From NCBI GenBank assembly GCA_947487385.1, contig CANKWU010000011.1:1-62394 (forward strand): DNA of 62,394 nt, read 5' to 3'. A program made the position numbers and the translations under genes. This document shows positions 8,639 to 17,538 of this stretch, one piece after another. Source of the DNA: Spartobacteria bacterium. GTDB taxonomy: Bacteria > Verrucomicrobiota > Verrucomicrobiia > Chthoniobacterales > UBA6821. Within the stretch, counting starts at the first letter, position 1. Every line of letters starts with the position of its first letter. The notes below the pieces were generated by a model. That model worked only from the letters and a program-made list of their open reading frames with translations, searched no databases and was not told where the DNA came from.

Positions 8639-9427
8639 CTAAATCGAGTCGGTAGAAGAGGGAGGACGTGCCTTATCCTTCCGCACCGAGGAATTGTCCT
8701 TTGGGTGCGGGATATTCTTGTCGACATGGTGTCCCAGATCCTGAATCCAGAGATTGAGAATATAGGTCAGCACCACCGCCACATAGAATTGTCCAATCAT
8801 AGCTTGGGTGATAGCCAGGGCTCTGGCCAGATGGGAAACAGGAACAATATCACCGTAACCGAGGGTCGTCTGGGTACAGAAACTGAAATAGAAGAGTTGA
8901 TTGAAGTTGCTCATCATCTCTTTCGCATTGAAGCCCTTGACTAGTTGATGCTGAAGTTGAAAAGCGTTCACATTAAATTTGGAAACGATCGTGTAGAGGC
9001 AGGCATAGATGACAGCGATCCAAATATAGAGATTGAAGGCACCGAGCACTTCGTCGAAGCCGGCCTTTCTTGACTGCAGGATCGAGCGAACCCAAAGAAA
9101 TGATCCGAACAACATGCAGCAGAAAACACTGCTCTCCAAGCAGAGTTCCAGTGAATCGGAAATACCGACAAAAACCCCATCGGCTGATTTAAAGTGCCTT
9201 GAGAAAAGATGGATGAACGATAAGAAAAAGGATCCACAGGAAATCGCGACCGCACTCCTGAATCCTGAAAAAGAATAAACCCCCATCAATGCCACACAAA
9301 GCATCAGCAGTAGGCAAAAGTTGATGGGAAGATAATTTCCAAAAAAGACCAGGCTAAGCAGCACGATCCCACCGATGAGATGGCGGCGCTCTTCGAATCT
9401 TTGCTTACTGAGGGATTTAAAATCCAT
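8639..9427 (-). CDS. Potassium-channel family membrane protein
   Basis: A 262-aa membrane protein whose C-terminal half has the two-helix pore architecture of K+ channels, with the selectivity filter TTLGYGDIVP between the last two helices. The N-terminal half has additional hydrophobic segments. The C-terminal tail is short and charged, with no RCK/TrkA-N domain, so gating is unknown. I chose ATG 9427 (MDFKSLSKQRFEERR) because it starts 2 nt after the stop of the TPM-domain gene. It is the last gene of the leuA/lemA/TPM/channel run, and coupling to that pair suggests a cell-envelope or ion-homeostasis role (inference). Confidence 0.85.
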   Translation of the reverse strand: MDFKSLSKQRFEERRHLIGGIVLLSLVFFGNYLPINFCLLLMLCVALMGVYSFSGFRSAVAISCGSFFLSFIHLFSRHFKSADGVFVGISDSLELCLESSVFCCMLFGSFLWVRSILQSRKAGFDEVLGAFNLYIWIAVIYACLYTIVSKFNVNAFQLQHQLVKGFNAKEMMSNFNQLFYFSFCTQTTLGYGDIVPVSHLARALAITQAMIGQFYVAVVLTYILNLWIQDLGHHVDKNIPHPKDNSSVRKDKARPPSSTDSI

Positions 9428-9429
9428 GA

Positions 9430-10218
9430 TTACCAATCACCGCTGGCACCGCCGCCTCCACTATCCCCTCCACCGCCAGAGAAGCCCCCGGAGTCTCCAC
9501 CGCCGCCTTCACCCCGACCTCCTCCAAATCCGCTTCCCAAACCGCCCAGAATGAAGCCCGTGGCAGCAGCGGAACCGATACCCATTCCGTTACCCGATCC
9601 CGGCCCGACATCACGGCGGTTGCGCCCAGCGATCATAAGCACCAGGATGACAAATAGGAAAAACCCGAGCGGAGAAAAAAGAAAATCCTTCCAGGTGGTG
9701 GGCTTCCCGTTCGCAGGCCCCGTTCCCTTGTACTCTCCCTTTGTGGCCTGCATCACTGCAGTGATCCCTGAAGCAAGGCCGACCCCGTAATTTCCGGCAC
9801 GGAAGGCGGGGGCCATCGTTTCGCGGATGATCCTGCTGCAGAGGGCATCAGGCATCGCCCCCTCCAACCCGTAACCCGGTTGAATGCGGATCTTGTGATC
9901 TTGAATGAATGTCAGGATCAGGACCCCGTTGGAGGTCTTTTTCTGACCGATCTTCCAAGTCGTATAAAGCTGCTGTGTGTAATCCTCCAGCGAGGTTCCC
10001 TCGGGGAGCTTCGGATAGACCACCACGACGATCTGGCTTGAAGTCTGCTTCTCAAATTTTGCAAGACGCTGATTAAGCTGTAACACGAGAGCCGGAGCAA
10101 TCACCCCAGCTTCATCGGTCACATACTGCGTAGGGGCAGGCGGCAACGACTCCGCCATAACCTTCACTCCACCCATCCCAAGCAGGAGCAGCAGAGCAAG
10201 GGAAAGGCGATAGAACAT
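9430..10218 (-). CDS. TPM-domain envelope protein with Gly-rich tail
   Basis: A 262-aa protein with a signal peptide (about residues 1-22), a TPM domain (about 30-150, starting YVTDEAGVIAPALVLQLNQR), a transmembrane helix (about 180-200) and a glycine/serine-rich tail. TPM (TLP18.3/Psb32/MOLO-1) domains occur in membrane-anchored proteins often encoded beside lemA, as here; the TPM gene begins 18 nt after lemA. One of the few genes in the window with a strong Shine-Dalgarno sequence: AAGGAG, 7 nt before the ATG. Biochemical activity is not settled for the bacterial members. Confidence 0.88.
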   Translation of the reverse strand: MFYRLSLALLLLLGMGGVKVMAESLPPAPTQYVTDEAGVIAPALVLQLNQRLAKFEKQTSSQIVVVVYPKLPEGTSLEDYTQQLYTTWKIGQKKTSNGVLILTFIQDHKIRIQPGYGLEGAMPDALCSRIIRETMAPAFRAGNYGVGLASGITAVMQATKGEYKGTGPANGKPTTWKDFLFSPLGFFLFVILVLMIAGRNRRDVGPGSGNGMGIGSAAATGFILGGLGSGFGGGRGEGGGGDSGGFSGGGGDSGGGGASGDW

Positions 10219-10236
10219 GATGAAGCTCCTTCGAAC

Positions 10237-10854
10237 TTATTTTGCAGGTGTCGGAGCTGCCCCAAAGTCGAACTTCACAGCAGGAGCGGTTTCAGCCCCG
10301 GCGGTTGCCTGGAAATAGGGCTTCGGCTGGAAGCCGAGGAATCCGGCAAAGAAGACGGTTGGCAGGGTCTTGATCTTCGTATTGTAAGCCTGCACGGTGG
10401 CGTTGAAACGACTACGCTCGACAGTGATCCGGTTCTCAGTTCCTTCAAGCTGGGCCTGCAGGTCACGGAAGTTTGCAGTCGCCTTCAGGTCAGGATAATT
10501 CTCCGCCACGACCAAGAGACGGGAGAGCGCGGTGCCGAGCTGCCCCTGTGCCTGCTGGTACTGGGCAAGTTGTGCGGCATCGGTGGGTGCCTGGTTCTGG
10601 TTGATGTTGACCTTGCCAACGGAAGCACGGGCCTCCGTGACTTGAACGATGGTTGACTTTTCGAAATTTGCAGCCCCCTGCACGGTCTGCACTAGATTCG
10701 GGATCAGGTCAGCGCGGCGCTGGTAGACATTCTGGACTTGAGCCCAGGAGGCATCGACGGCTTGGGAACTACCAATCAGGCCATTGTAACTTCCGACAGC
10801 AGCAAGAATGATGAGAACGAGAATGCCAAGGATGATGAGGAGTGTTTTGTTCAT
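10237..10854 (-). CDS. lemA: LemA family protein
   Basis: A 205-aa LemA-family protein: one N-terminal transmembrane helix (about residues 4-25) and a long alpha-helical domain with the typical YQRRADLIPNLVQTV and LKATANFRDLQAQLEGTEN segments (the latter diagnostic). LemA proteins are membrane-tethered helical bundles of unclear function, commonly paired with TPM-domain proteins. Followed 18 nt later by the TPM gene and preceded by leuA with an 88-nt repeat-rich spacer. The start codon is preceded by the heptamer repeat, with no Shine-Dalgarno motif. Confidence 0.93.
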   Translation of the reverse strand: MNKTLLIILGILVLIILAAVGSYNGLIGSSQAVDASWAQVQNVYQRRADLIPNLVQTVQGAANFEKSTIVQVTEARASVGKVNINQNQAPTDAAQLAQYQQAQGQLGTALSRLLVVAENYPDLKATANFRDLQAQLEGTENRITVERSRFNATVQAYNTKIKTLPTVFFAGFLGFQPKPYFQATAGAETAPAVKFDFGAAPTPAK

Positions 10855-10942
10855 GGGATGATGGGCTATGGGCTATGGGCTATCAGGAATAGGTAATGGG
10901 GTTTTAGGGTGCTGAATTATCTCAGGTTTTAGGGTTCAGATC
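10855..10942 (-). repeat. Heptamer-type repeat spacer between leuA and lemA
   Basis: The whole leuA-lemA spacer is low-complexity. GGGCTAT is repeated three times without error at 10863-10883 (plus strand), and further degenerate 7-nt units continue to about 10904. GTTTTAGGGT occurs at 10901-10910 and again at 10926-10935. Read on the coding strand, the array is a pyrimidine-biased CCCATAG-type tract that ends a few nucleotides before the lemA ATG. Confidence 0.7.
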
Positions 10943-12502
10943 TCAAACTCTTGGCATCTCAATCTCAATGCTGGGTATGGTTTGCTGCATTACGAGCACG
11001 CGGTTGATCGCGTTCACGTAGGCGCGGGCGGAGGCCTCGATGACATCCGTGGAGGCGCCCTTCCCTGTGATGAGTCGCCCGTCTCCGAAATCAACCTTGA
11101 GCGTGACCTCACCAAGTGCATCTTGGCCCTCGGTGACAGCCTCGACCAGGTAGACCACCAAATGACCGGTCTTGTTCACAATCAGGTCGATCGCCTTCAT
11201 GGCAGCATCGACAGCTCCGTTGCCGGGAGAAGATTCCTCAAGAATTTCTCCACCGTGACGCAGTTTGACCGTGGCAGTCGGGACCGTGCTTCCACCACAA
11301 ACGACATAGAGCGATTCCAGGGCGTAAGCACCTGTCTCGCCTGCAACGGCATCACCTGCAAGGGCCACCAGATCGTCGTCGTAGACGAACTTTTTCTTGT
11401 CCCCGAGTTCCTTGAAGCGAATGAAGATCGGGGCAATCTCTGCCTCGGTGAGGGTCAAGCCAAGTTGTTCGAGACGAGCCACCATGGCGTGGCGACCACT
11501 ATGCTTGGTCAGCGGCAGATCAGTACCTCCCCAACCGACATCACGCGGATCCATGATCTCGTAGGTCTCGCGCATCTTCAAGATGCCGTCTTGATGGATG
11601 CCGGATCCATGGGCGAAGGCATTCTCACCGATGATCGCTTTGCTGCGAGCAACCTGAAGTCCGCTCAGTCTGCTGATCAAACGGGAAGTCTTGAGGATCT
11701 CCTTAGTGGCTATCCCCGTGAAGAGTCCGGCATAGACGTCGGGGCGTGTTTTGATCGCCATGACAACCTCCTCAAGCGCTGCATTGCCGGCCCGCTCGCC
11801 AATACCGTTGAAGGTTCCCTCGACTTGCCGGGCGCCGGCTTGGACTGCGGCCAATGAGTTGGCCACCGCCATGCCGAGATCATCGTGGCAATGGACGCTG
11901 ATGACCGCTTTCTCAATATCGCGGACATGCTTGCGCAGATAGGTGATCAGGTCGGCGTACTGGCCCGGCATGGCGTAGCCGACCGTATCGGGGATATTCA
12001 CCGTGGTGGCGCCGGCCTCGATGGCAGCCTGAACGACCTCGGACAGGAACTCCGGTTCAGTGCGCGAGGCATCCTCGGGGGAGAACTCCACATCAGAGAC
12101 CATCGATTTGGCCTGACTCACTCCCTCAACGGCCAGACGGATGATTTCCTCATTGGCCTTCTTGAGCTTGTGTTCGCGATGAATCTTGGAGGTAGCCAGG
12201 AAGACATGGATGCGAGCTCGGTCACCTGCGGGTAGCAGGGCAAGACCGGCCGCCTCGATATCCTTCGGAACGCAACGTGCAAGTCCGGCGATGACGGGCC
12301 CCTTGATCTCCCCTGCAATCACCTTCACCGCTTCGAAATCACCGTCACTTATAACAGGAAACCCTGCTTCGATGATGTCGACCTGCAGGCGCTCTAGCTG
12401 GCGGGCAATCTCCAGCTTCTCACGAAGATTCATGGAGGCTCCGGGGCACTGCTCGCCGTCGCGCAGCGTCGTGTCGAATATAAGAACTCTGTCGTTGTTC
12501 AT
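10943..12502 (-). CDS. leuA: 2-isopropylmalate synthase
   Basis: First committed enzyme of leucine synthesis: condenses acetyl-CoA with 2-oxoisovalerate. The 519-aa product has the HMGL-like catalytic barrel, with FDTTLRDGEQCPGASM near residues 8-23, the metal-binding HCHDDLGMA segment and NGIGERAGNAALEE. It also has the C-terminal LeuA regulatory domain that binds leucine (about 390-510, including GKGASTDVIEAS). I chose ATG 12502 (MNNDRVLIFDTT); an upstream in-frame ATG adds 19 non-conserved residues. leuB lies elsewhere in the window, so the leucine genes are not clustered. No Shine-Dalgarno sequence; TTTCCC precedes the ATG. Confidence 0.95.
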   Translation of the reverse strand: MNNDRVLIFDTTLRDGEQCPGASMNLREKLEIARQLERLQVDIIEAGFPVISDGDFEAVKVIAGEIKGPVIAGLARCVPKDIEAAGLALLPAGDRARIHVFLATSKIHREHKLKKANEEIIRLAVEGVSQAKSMVSDVEFSPEDASRTEPEFLSEVVQAAIEAGATTVNIPDTVGYAMPGQYADLITYLRKHVRDIEKAVISVHCHDDLGMAVANSLAAVQAGARQVEGTFNGIGERAGNAALEEVVMAIKTRPDVYAGLFTGIATKEILKTSRLISRLSGLQVARSKAIIGENAFAHGSGIHQDGILKMRETYEIMDPRDVGWGGTDLPLTKHSGRHAMVARLEQLGLTLTEAEIAPIFIRFKELGDKKKFVYDDDLVALAGDAVAGETGAYALESLYVVCGGSTVPTATVKLRHGGEILEESSPGNGAVDAAMKAIDLIVNKTGHLVVYLVEAVTEGQDALGEVTLKVDFGDGRLITGKGASTDVIEASARAYVNAINRVLVMQQTIPSIEIEMPRV

Positions 12503-12702
12503 GGGAAAGTGATCCGGAACGACCGGACCAAAGGCCGCCCCTACTGAATTAGAGGTCAAGAAGAAGTGAGGCGCCAGCGCGGAATGCGTAGTCCATGAAA
12601 GCGATTGATATGCTGATCACGATGAAATCATCCCACAACTCATCCCGCTTTGCAAACTCAACCCCCGATAACAAGGTCGATGACTCCCTTGGATTTGAGA
12701 GT
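12503..12702. other. Spacer between pqiB-like gene and leuA
   Basis: Two hundred bases with no convincing gene. A minus-strand frame reads through part of it (ending near 12549 with MDYAFRAGASLLLDL) but begins out of frame inside the MCE gene and has no good start, so I do not call it. No clear terminator was seen. Confidence 0.5.
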
Positions 12703-14277
12703 TTAAGGAAGAGCCCACTGGAGCCACTCTTTTTTCGGGGAATCGTAAAGATCGAATTGATAGCCCTCCTTGATCGCACCGCCGGCGGCATCCCCGGATG
12801 GCGTCGAGAATTCAACACCCCCCAACCCCTTTGATTCCAAAACAGAAGACTGCACGTTCAAGGAAATGAGTCCACCCGAAATCTTCATGGAAGCGGCGTT
12901 CCAAAAACGGCTATTCTGACGCAGGAGCGATGCATATCTAGGTTTGATCGAGGCGGTCAACCTGACCGCACCTCCGCCGGGGGCCAAATCCTTCCTGGTA
13001 ATCTTACCAACAATAACTCCTCGATAAATCACCGGAGTACTCACTCCGATTTTTGAGGATGGGGCAACGAGAACGACTTCAAATCCATCCTTTTGGTAAT
13101 CAATCATCTCGGAATCCTCCTGATTGATGCCGCTGAACCGCGAACTCTCGGGGCCTTTCGGTCCGGGATTGCAGTCAATGTAGACACCGCTCACAAGAGA
13201 CTCGATCCCGCTGAACTTTTGCAGCGAGAGGGTTGGACGCACGACAGAGAAGAGGGACCCCTTGCGGCGCAATAGGTCGTATCCGGGCTGCAGCCTGGCC
13301 TCGACGACAACCTTGCCTTCCCTTGGTGTGACTTTTTCCACGAAACCGACTGGGATTCCCAGGTAACGCAACTGCGTGTCACCCTCCGAAATTCCCTGGC
13401 CATCCTTGAACTCCAGCGTGATCGGTGTGGAAGTGGCTTTGGCTGCAGAAGAGCTGGCAAACAACTGAAACTCCGGAGATCCGCTAATCACATCACCTTG
13501 AGCACCGAAAAAGTCGAACGAAATACCGCCGAAGAGCAGTGTCTTGAGCCCGGTGAAGTCGATTTGCAAGATGCCTGAGCCGACTTTGACATCGGTGGGT
13601 TTCATGACCCAGAATCTCGCGTTGGTGCGGAGAAGATCTTCATACTGTTCGTCGATAAGAACATCAAGATAGGGCTGCTTGTGTTCGTCCAAGCCCTTTG
13701 TCTTGACGACACCCACAGCAACTCCACGGAAGTAGACCGGTGACCCTGCATCCAAATAAGGAGCGATGGCCCCTCGTAACCTGATCAGGTCATGGATCTT
13801 GTTTAGAGAGACGACCGGAGCATTTTCAGACCCTGTGAAACGGGCACAAAATGAGCCTTTACCCATCGATGCTTGGATGGAGTTTCCGTTGATAAGCGAG
13901 TCGATCCCGGAAGCGCCGCTCAAGCTGATCACCGGCTGATCGATCCAGAAAGTAGACCCTTCGCAGGCAATTCCCTCGGCAGATTTTTTCAACCGTACGT
14001 GAACCTCAACCTTTTCAAGTTTTGAATCGAGATCCACCGCGTTGACCTCACCGGCGACAACCCCTCGGTAGATCAATGCTGTCTTTCCGGCCCTGATTCC
14101 AGGAGCATTTAAAAAATTAATCGTGATTTCAGGCCCCTGGCTGAACCACTCGTGGGCGAACATATATCCCGCAGCCGAAGCAGCCATGACTGGAAACAGC
14201 CAGACCCAGGAGATCTGAAAGCGTTTCTTCGGCACGATAACCCCGTGGTCTTTCTGTGGATGAGACGGAGTGTTCAT
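12703..14277 (-). CDS. pqiB: PqiB-like MCE-domain protein
   Basis: A 524-aa inner-membrane-anchored MCE protein: N-terminal transmembrane helix (about residues 24-42) followed by a periplasmic chain of MCE-type repeats. Four copies of the characteristic turn are visible (ALIYRGVVAG, PVYFRGVAVG, QLRYLGIPVG, PVIYRGVIVG), against three MCE domains in E. coli PqiB. Such proteins form hexameric tubes thought to carry lipids between the inner and outer membranes. It starts 5 nt after the second pqiA gene, as in the pqiAB/letAB pairs. The fourth repeat may be a divergent MCE domain; modelling would decide. Confidence 0.88.
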   Translation of the reverse strand: MNTPSHPQKDHGVIVPKKRFQISWVWLFPVMAASAAGYMFAHEWFSQGPEITINFLNAPGIRAGKTALIYRGVVAGEVNAVDLDSKLEKVEVHVRLKKSAEGIACEGSTFWIDQPVISLSGASGIDSLINGNSIQASMGKGSFCARFTGSENAPVVSLNKIHDLIRLRGAIAPYLDAGSPVYFRGVAVGVVKTKGLDEHKQPYLDVLIDEQYEDLLRTNARFWVMKPTDVKVGSGILQIDFTGLKTLLFGGISFDFFGAQGDVISGSPEFQLFASSSAAKATSTPITLEFKDGQGISEGDTQLRYLGIPVGFVEKVTPREGKVVVEARLQPGYDLLRRKGSLFSVVRPTLSLQKFSGIESLVSGVYIDCNPGPKGPESSRFSGINQEDSEMIDYQKDGFEVVLVAPSSKIGVSTPVIYRGVIVGKITRKDLAPGGGAVRLTASIKPRYASLLRQNSRFWNAASMKISGGLISLNVQSSVLESKGLGGVEFSTPSGDAAGGAIKEGYQFDLYDSPKKEWLQWALP

Positions 14278-14282
14278 GCGAT

Positions 14283-14789
14283 TTATTCAGTGGTTTCCCA
14301 AGTATCTTCCCAGATCAGGCGGGGTTTGTAAATTTCAGCGGCCACAAGACTACAAAGAAGCACCAGGGCAAAAACAACGCACCCCGGCTCCGCCCGCACG
14401 GAGGCCAGTGCCCCTAATTGGCCGACTGCGGCGAGGACAGCAAGAAGGAAAATGTCGATCATCGACCAGCTTCCGATCATGTGGACGATCTTGAAGACCT
14501 TGCTTCGTTCACGCCGCAAGGAAGGTGAACCATGCAGAAAAAGAACCCATGCCAAAGCCGCCAGTTTTGCAAGGGGCAGGATGAAACTGGCCAAAAAGAC
14601 CACTCCCGCAATGAGCGTCAGACCGGAGTCGTAGAGTTCCACAACTCCTCCAAGGACAGTCAAGGGCTCAACGTGTCCGACGATCGACATCGTCATGACG
14701 GGCATGACGTTCGAAGGAATATAGAGAATCAACCCAGTGACAACAAGGGATCGGGAGAGATGAACGCGCGATCGGTCTGACAGGTTCAT
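14283..14789 (-). CDS. pqiA: PqiA-type membrane protein (second half)
   Basis: A 168-aa four-helix membrane protein of the PqiA family, with the conserved opening LILYIPSNVMPVMTM and the LPLAKLAALAWVL and GSWSMIDIFLLAVL segments. In E. coli PqiA these features occur twice in one protein; here the two halves are separate genes. This half lacks the cysteine-rich zinc ribbon. It overlaps the preceding pqiA gene by 4 nt (ATGA) and is followed by the MCE gene after 5 nt, so the three should be made together as one lipid-transport complex. Confidence 0.88.
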   Translation of the reverse strand: MNLSDRSRVHLSRSLVVTGLILYIPSNVMPVMTMSIVGHVEPLTVLGGVVELYDSGLTLIAGVVFLASFILPLAKLAALAWVLFLHGSPSLRRERSKVFKIVHMIGSWSMIDIFLLAVLAAVGQLGALASVRAEPGCVVFALVLLCSLVAAEIYKPRLIWEDTWETTE

Positions 14790-15442
14790 TCTTTCTTCAG
14801 GATTCCCATTTTCTTCAATTGTTCGATGGCCATTTGCCTATTCGAGATTTGCTCGCAAAGAATCGACATGACCGCCACTCCGAGAATATATCGTGCTCCC
14901 GGCTGCCAAGCTACATTTCCAAGCATCTCTAGTTTGACCACCGCAACCACCGTGGCGATTGAGTAAACCGGGATCAGATTCCAGGGTCTCACGGCAAGGG
15001 CGATGGTGGTGACAAAGCTCAAACCCGGGGGCCGCATGTTTAGGACGACCGCAAACCCAAGATAGAAAGCACAAAAAAGAAACAGGGCGGGAGCAATAAT
15101 CCCGCAGAAACAGACCAGAAGACCGATGGGGAAATATCCCTGACGGCATAACTCGATGACACCGGTGATCATATAGTCGGCCTGCGATCTTCCCACGACT
15201 TCGAACGTTAGAATGGGTGTCGTACTGGCAAGCAGCAGGAGAAAAAGACCGGTAAGCGAAAGCGCAAAGGGAGGCTGCAATGAACGCCTGGGGATGTGAA
15301 TCATCACCGTTGTATCACATCGACTGCAGATGAGCTCCTGTCCCGGGAGAAGTTCCCTCTCAAGGCAGGGCGCCTCGCAATAGGGACAGGCAACCCAGTT
15401 GCCCTCAAAAACTACGGTCTGATTGGCGACAGTCTCGTTCAA
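14786..15442 (-). CDS. pqiA: PqiA-type membrane protein with zinc ribbon (first half)
   Basis: A 218-aa PqiA-family protein: an N-terminal rubredoxin-like zinc ribbon with two CxxC pairs (CPYC and CSRC, about residues 19-43) followed by four membrane helices including LLASTTPILTF. The start is TTG at 15442, overlapping the rpiB stop by 4 nt (TTGA). Together with the next pqiA half and the MCE protein it forms a PqiAB/LetAB-like module that probably feeds lipid into the MCE tube. Paraquat inducibility is known for the E. coli genes and cannot be inferred here. Confidence 0.87.
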   Translation of the reverse strand: MNETVANQTVVFEGNWVACPYCEAPCLERELLPGQELICSRCDTTVMIHIPRRSLQPPFALSLTGLFLLLLASTTPILTFEVVGRSQADYMITGVIELCRQGYFPIGLLVCFCGIIAPALFLFCAFYLGFAVVLNMRPPGLSFVTTIALAVRPWNLIPVYSIATVVAVVKLEMLGNVAWQPGARYILGVAVMSILCEQISNRQMAIEQLKKMGILKKE

Positions 15443-15891
15443 ACCTTTCTTGAATCTAGAAGGGCCACCTTGGCAAGACGGCGCAGGTGGCGGGGTTCCT
15501 GACTGTACTCGGCATTAAGAAACGTCTCCACAAGATCCCAGGCCACGCAAGGACCGACCGTGCGGCCACCCATGCAGAGGATATTCATGTGGTCGTCCTC
15601 GACCCCTTGCTTCGCTGAGAAATGATCATGAATCAGGCAGGCATGCACTCCCTCGATCTTGTTGGCGCAGACCGAGGCTCCGACGCCGCTGCCACAGATC
15701 GCAATGCCGCGCTCTACCTCTCCGGCCACCACGGCATGGGCGAGAGGTGTTACGTAATCCGGGTAATCATCGCCCTGGTTCAACTCATGGGCCCCGAAGT
15801 CGACAACCTCATGCCCGGCAGCCTTAAGCTGGGCTACCAGCTCTTCCTTAAGTTCGAAGCCACCGTGATCTGTTGCAAGTCCTACGCGCAT
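15439..15891 (-). CDS. rpiB: Ribose-5-phosphate isomerase B
   Basis: A 150-aa RpiB/LacAB-family isomerase that interconverts ribose-5-phosphate and ribulose-5-phosphate. Typical features are the N-terminal GLATDHGGFELKEEL, DFGAHELNQGDDYPD, the catalytic-cysteine segment GIAICGSGVGASVCANKIEG and CMGGRTVG. The length is normal. It is oddly placed between a FUSC-type efflux gene (49 nt upstream) and pqiA (4-nt overlap), so it is co-transcribed with envelope genes; no functional link is evident. Confidence 0.95.
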   Translation of the reverse strand: MRVGLATDHGGFELKEELVAQLKAAGHEVVDFGAHELNQGDDYPDYVTPLAHAVVAGEVERGIAICGSGVGASVCANKIEGVHACLIHDHFSAKQGVEDDHMNILCMGGRTVGPCVAWDLVETFLNAEYSQEPRHLRRLAKVALLDSRKV

Positions 15892-15940
15892 GATAAAACT
15901 TTAGTTTCCCCGAGCCCCAAAGCAAGGGGGAAGCCATCGA

Positions 15941-17533
15941 TTAGATAGGACTGAGACGCGGCGCGGCGGCAGGTTCCACTCCACGGATGTATTTGGGCGT
16001 CCACCAGATAAAGGCGTAGCGCATCGCCACAAGCCCAAGAAGAATCCCGACAAGACGGTCCCTGATTATCGTGAACTCCGTCGTGGCATGCGGGTCCTGG
16101 GCGATGAGCATCACGACGGCAATCCCCATCTGCAGGCCCACGTAGGAGTACTTTTCACGACCCATGGAGACCCAGGCACTGATTCCCACGGCCACACCCA
16201 TGATCAGCAGAACCCCCATGAGATTGTCCATGTAGGGGATTAAGAACATCGCTAGGAATCCGATCAGTCCCCCGATTGAGGCTCCGATGATGCGAAGCCG
16301 CTGCTTGAAGACCTGCGAATCGACATTGTTCATGGCTGAGACGGCGCAAGTGATCATGCAGGTGTGGATGCCGCTCCAGTCGGTCATGCTGGCGAACATG
16401 TAGCAGGCCATCGTCGCAGCGGTCGCCCTAGTGGCAAACTCCGCATCAGTGAAATCTTTTCTAGCTGGCGCAGCAGGTTCTTCGGAAACCTTGGCATCCT
16501 TGGTTCCGGGTCCTGATGCATCGAGACATGCCTCGGCATCCAGTAATGCCCTCATCGCTCCATCAAGCTTCGTGTCGGTAATGGCACCAACCCCCTGACC
16601 TTCCCGATCCATCTCCCCAAGAGACTCCGAATGGTGCGCAACGGGTTTGAAAAGACGCTTCCGAAGCTGATGCAGATGGGTCGCCACACGAAGCCAATCG
16701 TTCTGAGTCGTGGCATCGGGGGGTAGGGAGAGATCTCCCTCGAAGGCCATCCGGTCGATTGCCCCCACCGCTTTTAGGATCCGGTGGCAGTTCTCTCGCT
16801 GGAGGGGGGTCAGGACACCGAATTTCATGAGCATCTTGGCCTGATCCTGGGCTACGCCCGCGTTCACCCCCAGCGTGAGTGGAGAGAGTTTCCCGGCGGC
16901 TCTTTTCAGGCAATGGGTTTCGACACGGTTCAGCCCCCTCCGCACTTCGGACCGCAGCAGATCCATCGCGGTTGGAGCACCGAAGAGATACTCGACCAGA
17001 AAAGAGCCCAAAATCGTCAACCCCACGGCGCACCAGACCCATCCGAGCTGGCTGATGATGGTGTTCGGGTTGGGATCTTGGTCAAAGCTGAAGCAGAAGA
17101 TCGATGCGAAAGAGATCGGAAGCATGAACACGATGCTCAGCTTCGGGAGGCGGCTCATGAGGTAGTAATTGAGCCAAAACATCCCCCCCCAGAGCAGAAT
17201 CCTGAGCCATGAGATATTCCAAGAGAGACAGGCGATCGCGAAAATCCAGAGCGAGGCGACGATCAGGGCGAGAATCAGGAAGACCGCCACAAGCCGGGAC
17301 AGCGTCTTGTTCCTCTGCAGCAGAATAAAGACCAGGAACACGCTGAAGTCTCCCATCGGGTTACGGAAGGTCAGCACGATGACCCAGACCAGCAGGCAGG
17401 CAATAACTGTCCTCATCGTCCCGCCCCAGCGGTCGGGTAACGGCCTCAACTCCTCGAGGACCTGCCGAAAAAATCCGGCTATGGTGAATCCGCCACTCCC
17501 CGACCGGAGCATCGTGCCGATGGGAGATCCCAT
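15941..17533 (-). CDS. FUSC-type inner-membrane efflux protein (MdtO/AaeB-like)
   Basis: A 530-aa membrane protein with two blocks of hydrophobic helices (about residues 40-170 and 370-510) separated by a soluble region, the layout of fusaric-acid-resistance/AaeB/MdtO pumps. ATG 17533 (MGSPIGTMLRSGSGG) was chosen because it lies 5 nt after the HlyD-type gene's stop; the open frame extends further upstream over that gene. The order ytcA, HlyD adaptor, FUSC protein matches E. coli ytcA-mdtN-mdtO. It probably exports aromatic acids or similar small molecules together with the adaptor and an outer-membrane channel; the substrate is unknown. Confidence 0.85.
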   Translation of the reverse strand: MGSPIGTMLRSGSGGFTIAGFFRQVLEELRPLPDRWGGTMRTVIACLLVWVIVLTFRNPMGDFSVFLVFILLQRNKTLSRLVAVFLILALIVASLWIFAIACLSWNISWLRILLWGGMFWLNYYLMSRLPKLSIVFMLPISFASIFCFSFDQDPNPNTIISQLGWVWCAVGLTILGSFLVEYLFGAPTAMDLLRSEVRRGLNRVETHCLKRAAGKLSPLTLGVNAGVAQDQAKMLMKFGVLTPLQRENCHRILKAVGAIDRMAFEGDLSLPPDATTQNDWLRVATHLHQLRKRLFKPVAHHSESLGEMDREGQGVGAITDTKLDGAMRALLDAEACLDASGPGTKDAKVSEEPAAPARKDFTDAEFATRATAATMACYMFASMTDWSGIHTCMITCAVSAMNNVDSQVFKQRLRIIGASIGGLIGFLAMFLIPYMDNLMGVLLIMGVAVGISAWVSMGREKYSYVGLQMGIAVVMLIAQDPHATTEFTIIRDRLVGILLGLVAMRYAFIWWTPKYIRGVEPAAAPRLSPI

Positions 17534-17538
17534 GGGAA

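Noticed and set aside
12549-12818. An 89-codon minus-strand gene after the MCE gene
   Set aside because: Its only ATG starts out of frame inside the MCE gene, and the non-overlapping part has no good start or recognisable content.
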